Shown here piece after piece: positions 6,520 to 12,360 of a DNA stretch of 12,360 bases. Below the pieces are notes generated by a model. It was not told the DNA's origin and did not search any database. It saw only the letters and a program-made list of their open reading frames with translations. The DNA lies in NCBI GenBank assembly GCA_020720565.1, contig DYOK01000067.1, forward strand, positions 1 through 12,360. Reading direction: 5' to 3'. Every line of letters starts with the position of its first letter. Position 1 is the first letter of the stretch. The stretch comes from Acetofilamentum sp. Lineage in GTDB: Bacteria > Bacteroidota > Bacteroidia > Bacteroidales > JAFGXI01. The position numbers were made by a program, and so were the translations under genes.

Positions 6520-6893
6520 TTTTTTATGTGAATGTAAATATACTTTGAAAATTTCTAATTGATACTTAGGGCTTGCTGAAAATACATTTTTGATTAGGAA
6601 GCAAATTTAAAATTTCTTGGGTTAATAGTATTAAAAAACACATGTAACAATATTTGATTAATGCTAAATCTACATTAGAACGAATCCAAAAATATATTAA
6701 TCGACAAATAAGGCTATTTTATCTACACAAATACTTAAGTTGCTTCTTTAGTCTATTTCTAATGATATTAAAAGGTGTTCTTAAGTACTGTTTATCAAAA
6801 GATTGCAAATAGTGCTAAAAAGAAACGTTTTGTGGCTTAATATTGTGAAACAAAATCTGAAGCGCTTAGTATAACTTGTAGTTAGTTATTGAG
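6520..6893. other. AT-rich intergenic region between divergent genes
   Basis: This gap of about 370 bp must hold the promoters of the leftward secreted-protein gene and the rightward kinase. On the minus strand, TAAATTTG (6602-6609) matches the -7 consensus and could serve the secreted-protein gene, with a leader of about 80-90 nt; no -33 element is clear. I see no good -7 match for the kinase. TAGGGCTTGCTGAAAA (6567-6582) resembles the terminal repeats of some insertion sequences, but no partner end or transposase is present. A 52-codon frame on the plus strand from TTG 6654 to the stop at 6812 has no start evidence and no recognisable family. Confidence 0.4.
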
Positions 6894-9800
6894 ATGAGTA
6901 TCACTCTTTTTTTCTTATTAGTTACACTGTCCGCTATATTATCTGGTGTAATGTCCGTTTTGTTATTTCTTCAAACTAAGGAAAAACAAACAGGGTATTT
7001 GCCTTTTCTTATTGCTTCAGCAAGTATTTGGTCAATTTTTTACACTTTAGAATTGTATTCGAAGAGCACTTATTGGAGCCATTTTTTTACAGAAGTGTCT
7101 TATATTGGAATAAGTACACTTCCGGTTTGGTGGATTCTTTTTGCTGCACAATTTGCCGATATTAAAACACAATGGAGTAAGAAAGCAAGGTTTTTACTTT
7201 TAATTATTCCTGCTCTAACAAACGTTTTAGTATTTACTAATTCTTGGCATCAGCTTTTTTATGTTAGTTATAAATTTGTTGAACTCGATGGCTTTTTTAT
7301 TCAATACCTCGATTACGGACCAGCATGGCTAATTCACGTTTTTTATTCCTACATACTCATTATTCTTGGTGCAGTACTGTTGGTTCGACATCATTTTAAA
7401 TTGACTAATTATCATAAAAGGGCTACTTACATTTTGTTGATTGGGGCTGTCTTACCATTTTTAGTTAATTTATTTTATGTGTTTGGCCTTCGACCTTTTG
7501 GCGAGGCTGATAGTATGCCCGTTGTTTTTACATTTTCTGGAATTTTGTTTTTTTGGGCATTACGACGCAAGAAAATGATGAGTGTAAAACCCGTCGCACT
7601 CAATACAATGTTTAATTCCATGCACGATGCGATAATTGTTGTCGATAAACATGGTATTTTGATTGATTTAAACAAAAGTGCACAAATAATTTTTGGCTTT
7701 ACACCAGAAAAAATAATTGGTCAGTCGATAAAATCAAATCTTTCATTTCTCTTCGAAGATGATATTTTTATATCGAGATGGCAAAATAGTGGTAAATATT
7801 ATGAAATTAACAAAAACGAAATTTATGAAAGAGGAGACGTATTAGGCTATATATTAACCATACACGATGCCACAGAACGTAAGGAAATTACAAACAAAAT
7901 TCAAACTCAAAGTGAGCTACAAAAACTGCTAATGGAATTGGCTACAAGTTTTGTCAATGTGCCCCTAAGTCATATTGATAACGCCATACAACTTTCGATT
8001 GCACGAGTAGGATTGTTTTCTAATGTAGACCGAGTTTACTTATTTAACTACAACTTTAAAGAAGACACCATGTCAAATACATTTGAATGGTGTGCCGAAG
8101 GAATAAGTCCAGAAATTAACAATTTACAAAATATACCCAATAGTATCTTACCTGAGTGGGTCGAAACCCATAAAAATGGTAAGATCATGCACATTGCTGA
8201 TGTTAATCATCTCGAAGCCGGCTCGCTTAAAGGAATTTTAGAGCCTCAAGGCATTAAAACTCTGATAACCATCCCTTTGATATTCGAAAGCAAGTGTTTA
8301 GGCTTTATCGGATTCGACTCAGTTAACGAAGTCAAAATTTGGGACGAAATGGATGTAACATTGCTGCAAGTTTTAGCAGAACTATTTACCAATGCCGAAA
8401 TGCGCCGACAAAGAGATAACGATTTGATTCAGGCTCAAAAAGCGGCCGAACAAGCCAATATCGCCAAAAGCGAGTTCTTAGCTAACATGAGTCACGAAAT
8501 TAGAACGCCAATGAATGGAATTATTGGTATGACAGGTCTTTTGATGGAATCGAATTTAGAAGACGAACAGATGAAGTGGGCTCAAATCATTAGAACCAGC
8601 GGTGAATCGTTATTACATTTGATAAACGACATTTTGGATTTTTCGAAAATTGAAGCTCGAAAATTGGAACTCGATTTTATCGATTTTAACTTGATTGATA
8701 TGGTCGAGGAAACTATAGAAATGTTGATGCCAAAAGCCAATTCAAAACAATTAGAATTGCATTGCTTTATCGATAATAATGTGCCCGAAGTATTAAATGG
8801 CGACCCCGAACGTTTACGTCAAATCTTAATCAATTTGCTCAACAATGCCATAAAATTCACAGATAATGGCGAGGTAATTTTAAGAATAACCAAAACAAGC
8901 GACACAGAACAAATTAGTTTAAAATTTAACATTATAGACACCGGTATTGGAATTTCGCCCGAAAAAACTCAAATAATTTTTTCACCATTTACACAAGCAG
9001 ATGGTTCCTACTCACGCAAATACGAAGGAACAGGATTGGGTTTAGCTATTACCAAAAATTTAGTAGAAATGATGGGTGGCGAGATAGGGGTGCAGAGTGT
9101 TTTGGGTCAAGGATCTACCTTCTTTTTTACGGTTAATCTAAGACCATCAACCTCAAATCATCTTAATCTACATTTTGTATCAGAAAAATTAAGCCAACAG
9201 AGCGTTTGCATTTTAGCCAAAAATAAAAACAGCAAAGAAAGTCTTCAAAACATTTTTGAAATGTTTCAGATGACCAGTTTTGCTTTTACTTTCGATGATA
9301 ATTGGTCAAAACAAATGTGTGATTTAAACCCAAAACCAAAATTCCTTCTAGTCGAATCTGATATTAACGGGCGATTTGACCTGTCAATTATCGAAAAATT
9401 AAACCTAGAAACTTCACTTGTTGGGGTTTACAAAATGGCCATTGTACCTATAGCAAAGTTTAACGAAAATCATATGGCAGTCGGCCATTTTTTTAACGAT
9501 TTTGTATCAAAACCAATCCATCGGAAGTATCTCTACAAAAAAATGTCGGAGTGGTGCGACGGGACACTTAAAATAAACAAACCACAAATGGAAACGGTCA
9601 TACCCCACTATTTGGAGGAAGGACAAAATTTTAGAATTTTATTGGTCGAAGATAATCCAGTAAATCAAACTGTTACTAAATTAATTCTTAAAAAAGCAGG
9701 GCTAAAAGCAGATGTTGTCGGGAATGGAGTCGAAGCTGTTTCTGCATTGGCACAATTGCCTTACGACTTGGTTTTGATGGATTGCCAAATGCCCGAAATG

Positions 9801-10019
9801 GACGGTTTCGAAGCCACACGTCGAATCCGAAAACCAGAATATCAAGCTTTAAATCCCCAAATCCCAATTGTAGCCATGACCGCATTTGCCATGAAAGGTG
9901 ATAAAGAACGATGTTTTGATGCAGGAATGGACGATTATATTTCAAAACCAGTTCGACCCAACGAATTGATAGAGAATGTGTTTAAATGGATTGAAAAAAT
10001 TAAAAATAAAAAAATATAA
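6894..10019 (+). CDS. Hybrid sensor histidine kinase (7TM-PAS-GAF-HisKA-HATPase-pseudoREC-REC)
   Basis: This is a 1041-residue membrane sensor kinase. Residues 1-225 form a seven-helix N-terminal sensor of the His_kinase_N7TM type. A PAS domain (about 232-330) and a GAF domain (about 341-500) follow. The HisKA dimerisation helix carries the phospho-accepting H534 in NMSHEIRTP. The HATPase has N650 in the N box (NLLNNAIKF), D682 in the G1 box (DTGIGIS) and a G2 box GTGLGLAI from G712. Residues of about 765-895 look like a degenerate receiver that lacks the phospho-accepting aspartate. The C-terminal receiver (about 913-1035) is intact, with E919 and D920, the acceptor D963 in LMDCQMPEMDG, and K1018 in SKP. 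There is no Hpt or DNA-binding domain, so the output must pass to a protein encoded elsewhere. No response regulator lies beside it, so it is an orphan kinase. The signal sensed is unknown. The ATG at 6894 gives a hydrophobic first helix directly. Confidence 0.95.
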   Translation: MSITLFFLLVTLSAILSGVMSVLLFLQTKEKQTGYLPFLIASASIWSIFYTLELYSKSTYWSHFFTEVSYIGISTLPVWWILFAAQFADIKTQWSKKARFLLLIIPALTNVLVFTNSWHQLFYVSYKFVELDGFFIQYLDYGPAWLIHVFYSYILIILGAVLLVRHHFKLTNYHKRATYILLIGAVLPFLVNLFYVFGLRPFGEADSMPVVFTFSGILFFWALRRKKMMSVKPVALNTMFNSMHDAIIVVDKHGILIDLNKSAQIIFGFTPEKIIGQSIKSNLSFLFEDDIFISRWQNSGKYYEINKNEIYERGDVLGYILTIHDATERKEITNKIQTQSELQKLLMELATSFVNVPLSHIDNAIQLSIARVGLFSNVDRVYLFNYNFKEDTMSNTFEWCAEGISPEINNLQNIPNSILPEWVETHKNGKIMHIADVNHLEAGSLKGILEPQGIKTLITIPLIFESKCLGFIGFDSVNEVKIWDEMDVTLLQVLAELFTNAEMRRQRDNDLIQAQKAAEQANIAKSEFLANMSHEIRTPMNGIIGMTGLLMESNLEDEQMKWAQIIRTSGESLLHLINDILDFSKIEARKLELDFIDFNLIDMVEETIEMLMPKANSKQLELHCFIDNNVPEVLNGDPERLRQILINLLNNAIKFTDNGEVILRITKTSDTEQISLKFNIIDTGIGISPEKTQIIFSPFTQADGSYSRKYEGTGLGLAITKNLVEMMGGEIGVQSVLGQGSTFFFTVNLRPSTSNHLNLHFVSEKLSQQSVCILAKNKNSKESLQNIFEMFQMTSFAFTFDDNWSKQMCDLNPKPKFLLVESDINGRFDLSIIEKLNLETSLVGVYKMAIVPIAKFNENHMAVGHFFNDFVSKPIHRKYLYKKMSEWCDGTLKINKPQMETVIPHYLEEGQNFRILLVEDNPVNQTVTKLILKKAGLKADVVGNGVEAVSALAQLPYDLVLMDCQMPEMDGFEATRRIRKPEYQALNPQIPIVAMTAFAMKGDKERCFDAGMDDYISKPVRPNELIENVFKWIEKIKNKKI

Positions 10020-10049
10020 ATTTTATAACCAATCTACAGGATATTCATC

Positions 10050-10057
10050 TAATTTTG
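10050..10057 (+). promoter_or_regulatory. Promoter -7 element for the riboswitch-receptor transcript
   Basis: TAATTTTG matches the Bacteroidota -7 consensus TAnnTTTG. It ends 13 bases before the TPP aptamer, so transcription would start almost at the aptamer's 5' end, as expected for a riboswitch leader. A -33 TTG element is not obvious. Confidence 0.6.
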
Positions 10058-10070
10058 CAGCCGTTTTAAC

Positions 10071-10141
10071 GAATAGGAGTGCCGAAAGGCTGAGATGATA
10101 TCCTTTGAACCTGATACGGGTAATGCCGGCGCAGGAAATTC
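10071..10141 (+). promoter_or_regulatory. TPP riboswitch (THI element)
   Basis: The conserved thiamine-pyrophosphate aptamer elements appear in order: GGAGTGCC, CTGAGAT (10090-10096), CCTTTGAACCTGAT (10102-10115) and GGTAATGCCGGCGCAGGAA (10119-10137). Pairings that can be drawn are P1 GAAT/ATTC (10071-10074 with 10138-10141), P2 AGGA/TCCT (10075-10078 with 10101-10104), a minimal P3 GCC-GAAA-GGC, P4 CCTG/CAGG (10110-10113 with 10132-10135) and P5 CGG/CCG. The aptamer ends 67 bases before the receptor ATG. TPP binding is expected to lower expression of the receptor. The regulatory half of the switch is not obvious, although a competing hairpin may exist at 10134-10150. Confidence 0.95.
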
Positions 10142-10208
10142 AGAATCTCCCAAGTACTTGTACCACTTTTTATTCGATTTGTTTAACTATATAAATGTTT
10201 CAAAATCG

Positions 10209-12360
10209 ATGAAAAAAATTTTCTTGTTTACTGTAGCAGCAGTAATGTATGTGCATGCTTTTGCACAAAATTTCACCTTAAGCGGGCGTGTTTTTGACGA
10301 AAACCAACAACCACTCGCATTGGCAAATGTCAGTATTAAAAAAACTTTTTTAGGTACAATGACCAATGCCGATGGAAAGTTTGAAATTAAGCATCTTTCT
10401 TCTGGCCCCTACGAATTGGAAATTAACTATCTGGGCTACGAAGTACAGACTAAAGTGGTTCAATTATCACAATCGACTACAGTTGATTTTACTTTAAAAC
10501 CATTGGCTCTCAGAACAGAAGAAGTTGTTGTATCGGCTACTCGGGCGAATAACCAAACCCCTGTGGCTCAAACCACAATTAATCGTGACCAAATTAAGAA
10601 ATTAAACTCAGGGGGCGATGTGCCATTTCAGTTGGAATTAACGCCTTCTTTTGTGGCTACTTCCGAAACAGGAATTGGCAGTGGTTATACCGGGCTTAGA
10701 ATCAGAGGCACAGAATCGTATCGTATCAATGTGATGGTAAATGGTGTGCCATTAAACGACTCGGAGTCGCATGGCGTTTATTGGGTCAATATGCCCGATT
10801 TTACTTCGTCGGTCAATAGTATTCAAATTCAAAGAGGTGTGGGTACTTCGTCCAACGGTTCGGCTGCATTTGGTGCATCGATTAATTTTCAGACCATAAG
10901 TTTAGAGCCCAAACCATATGCTCATATTTCGTCAACTATAGGCTCTTTTAATACGTTTAAAGAAAATATTGCCGTTGGTACTGGGCTTATCAATAATCAT
11001 TTTGCATTCGATTTAAGAGCCAGTAAATTAAATGCCGATGCTTACATTCAAAGAGGCTTTTCTGACCACAGTAGCCTTTATGCTTCGGGAACCTATTACA
11101 GCGAAAAACACATGATTAAAGCATTGGTAATGCTTGGTAAAGAACGTACAGGCATCACATGGTGGGGCGTGCCCGATTATATGATAGGCAGTATCCGAAA
11201 TTTCAATCCGGCAGGTGAATATGTTGATAATCAGGGTGTAACTCGTTATTACGATGGCGAAACCGACAATTACAATCAGAACCATTATCAGCTGCTATAT
11301 TCAGGCTCTTTTAGTCGATTTATAAAAGCTAATGTAACTTTGCATTCGACTACTGGCAAAGGATATTATGAGCAATATAAATCAGGTGAGGCCTTTTCGG
11401 GTTATGGTATTTTACCTTCGCAAACTTCAGACTCTACAATTACACACAGCGATTTAATCAATCAAAAATGGCTCGACAATGTGTTTTATGGAGCCATTGC
11501 CGATGTCAATTACCATAAAAGTCGTATCGATGCAACCCTTGGGGTATCGGCTAATCAATATTTGGGAGATCATTTCGGGAACATAAAATGGATCAGAAAT
11601 AACCCATCGATTCCTTTCGGTTACGAATGGTATAACAATAAAGGAATCAAAACCGAGTATTCAGCTTTTTTAAAAGGCAATTATCAAATTTTTGAAGGAC
11701 TGTCGGTGTATCTCGATGGACAAATCAGATCGGTTAATTACAAAATGGAAGGACCCGACGACGATTTAGTGATGTTGGATCAATCGCATAATTGGTTGTT
11801 TTTTAATCCGAAAGCAGGCTTGAATTATCGGTTAAACAATTCCCATCGGTTGTATTTTTCATTTGGGCAAGCCCATCGAGAACCTGCTCGTGTCGACTTA
11901 ATTGAAGCACTTAAAAAAGGAAATAAAGTTTTTTACGAAACTTTAAACGATTTCGAATTGGGTTATGAATTGAACTTATCTTCTTTTGCATTGGCACTTA
12001 ATGGTTTCAATATGGATTACGATAACCAATTGGTTATGACAGGTGTTTTAAATTCAGTTGGCTATCCGATAATGACCAATGTAAAATCTTCTTTTCGAAG
12101 AGGGATAGAACTCACTGCTGCTTATCGATTTAATGAGCTGCTTGAAATGAACACTAATTTAACTTGGTCGCAAAATCGGATCTTAAATTTTATTGAATCT
12201 TCGACGTATAACTATTATAATCAAAATGATTCGTTGATAAACAAAGTCACTCAATCAAAAGAATTGGGAGAAACCCATTTGATTTATTCACCTGAATTGA
12301 TTAGCGGAATCGGAATGAAGATTTCACCTGTAAAAAATTTCAATATTATACTTAATTCAA
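10209..12360 (+). CDS. TonB-dependent outer-membrane receptor, probable thiamine uptake (partial, runs off the window)
   Basis: The frame is open from ATG 10209 to the window end (717 codons and one base, no stop). A signal peptide (MKKIFLFTVAAVMYVHAFA, then Q) is followed by a carboxypeptidase-regulatory-like domain at about 22-97 (SGRVFDENQQPLALANVSIK to INYLGYE). A TonB-box-like segment EEVVVSATR comes next, then a plug domain with GLRIRGTESYRINVMVNGVP from about residue 161 and GVGTSSNGSAAFGASINF. The rest is beta-barrel, including GKERTGITWWGVPD, GKGYYEQYK, GDHFGN and SFGQAHREPAR. Only the last barrel strands are missing. The protein transports a substrate across the outer membrane using TonB-ExbBD energy. 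The TPP riboswitch in its leader points to thiamine or a precursor as the substrate; TPP-regulated receptors of this kind are established in Bacteroidota. The inner-membrane transporter or salvage genes would be expected downstream, outside the window. Confidence 0.93.
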   Translation, partial: MKKIFLFTVAAVMYVHAFAQNFTLSGRVFDENQQPLALANVSIKKTFLGTMTNADGKFEIKHLSSGPYELEINYLGYEVQTKVVQLSQSTTVDFTLKPLALRTEEVVVSATRANNQTPVAQTTINRDQIKKLNSGGDVPFQLELTPSFVATSETGIGSGYTGLRIRGTESYRINVMVNGVPLNDSESHGVYWVNMPDFTSSVNSIQIQRGVGTSSNGSAAFGASINFQTISLEPKPYAHISSTIGSFNTFKENIAVGTGLINNHFAFDLRASKLNADAYIQRGFSDHSSLYASGTYYSEKHMIKALVMLGKERTGITWWGVPDYMIGSIRNFNPAGEYVDNQGVTRYYDGETDNYNQNHYQLLYSGSFSRFIKANVTLHSTTGKGYYEQYKSGEAFSGYGILPSQTSDSTITHSDLINQKWLDNVFYGAIADVNYHKSRIDATLGVSANQYLGDHFGNIKWIRNNPSIPFGYEWYNNKGIKTEYSAFLKGNYQIFEGLSVYLDGQIRSVNYKMEGPDDDLVMLDQSHNWLFFNPKAGLNYRLNNSHRLYFSFGQAHREPARVDLIEALKKGNKVFYETLNDFELGYELNLSSFALALNGFNMDYDNQLVMTGVLNSVGYPIMTNVKSSFRRGIELTAAYRFNELLEMNTNLTWSQNRILNFIESSTYNYYNQNDSLINKVTQSKELGETHLIYSPELISGIGMKISPVKNFNIILNS

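Noticed and set aside
3970..6580. 9-base inverted repeat TTCAGCAAG (3970-3978) and CTTGCTGAA (6572-6580) flanking the polyphosphate operon, as ends of a mobile element
   Set aside because: The match is only 9 bases, it is oriented opposite to the insertion-sequence-like end at 6567-6582, there is no transposase inside, and no target duplication was seen.
6654..6812. 52-codon plus-strand frame from a TTG
   Set aside because: There is no ATG, no promoter and no recognisable family, and it lies in very AT-rich sequence where such frames arise by chance.
9688..9945. 85-codon minus-strand frame within the receiver domain of the kinase
   Set aside because: It is antisense to the conserved receiver and has no features of its own.
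11028..11285. 85-codon minus-strand frame within the TonB-dependent receptor
   Set aside because: It is antisense to barrel sequence that matches the receptor family throughout.
1..12360. CRISPR arrays, tRNA or rRNA genes, complete insertion sequences, defence or toxin modules
   Set aside because: No regularly spaced repeats, tRNA-like cloverleaf, rRNA motifs, transposase or nuclease/toxin domains were seen on either strand.

Overview
The window looks like a piece of a Bacteroidota chromosome (class not resolved). The evidence is as follows. TAnnTTTG-type -7 promoter elements sit in front of tex, rbfA and the receptor gene. No Shine-Dalgarno sequences are visible at gene starts. The window has a SusC/FecA-style TonB-dependent receptor with an N-terminal carboxypeptidase-regulatory-like domain, a large 7TM/PAS/GAF hybrid histidine kinase, and an rbfA-LolC/E-type permease pair.

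Layout from left to right: tex (28-2145, +) runs towards a short intergenic region with a large imperfect hairpin. On the minus strand, rbfA and a LolC/E-type permease form a two-gene operon joined by a TAATG stop/start overlap (3883 down to 2340). Upstream of its promoter is a factor-independent terminator (4012-4039) that closes a second minus-strand operon. That operon encodes a VTC-type polyphosphate polymerase (5905-5171), a DUF4956 membrane protein (5178-4417) and a broken DUF2490-like outer-membrane protein gene (4424-4070). Both junctions of this operon are 8-base ATGARTAA overlaps. A small secreted YD-repeat-like protein of unknown function follows (6519-6025, -), then about 370 bp of AT-rich sequence without a convincing gene. 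An orphan hybrid sensor kinase occupies 6894-10019 (+). The right end holds a promoter, a TPP riboswitch (10071-10141) and a TonB-dependent receptor (10209 to beyond the window end), which together read as a thiamine-regulated vitamin B1 uptake receptor.

Most genes are known families. The points most worth checking are the polyphosphate-polymerase/DUF4956/DUF2490 module with its frameshifted third gene, the riboswitch-receptor pair with a possible competing hairpin, the degenerate second receiver in the kinase, two probable non-ATG starts (rbfA and the VTC gene), and the structured intergenic element after tex. I found no CRISPR array, tRNA, rRNA, complete insertion sequence or defence system. 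I see no clearly novel system here.
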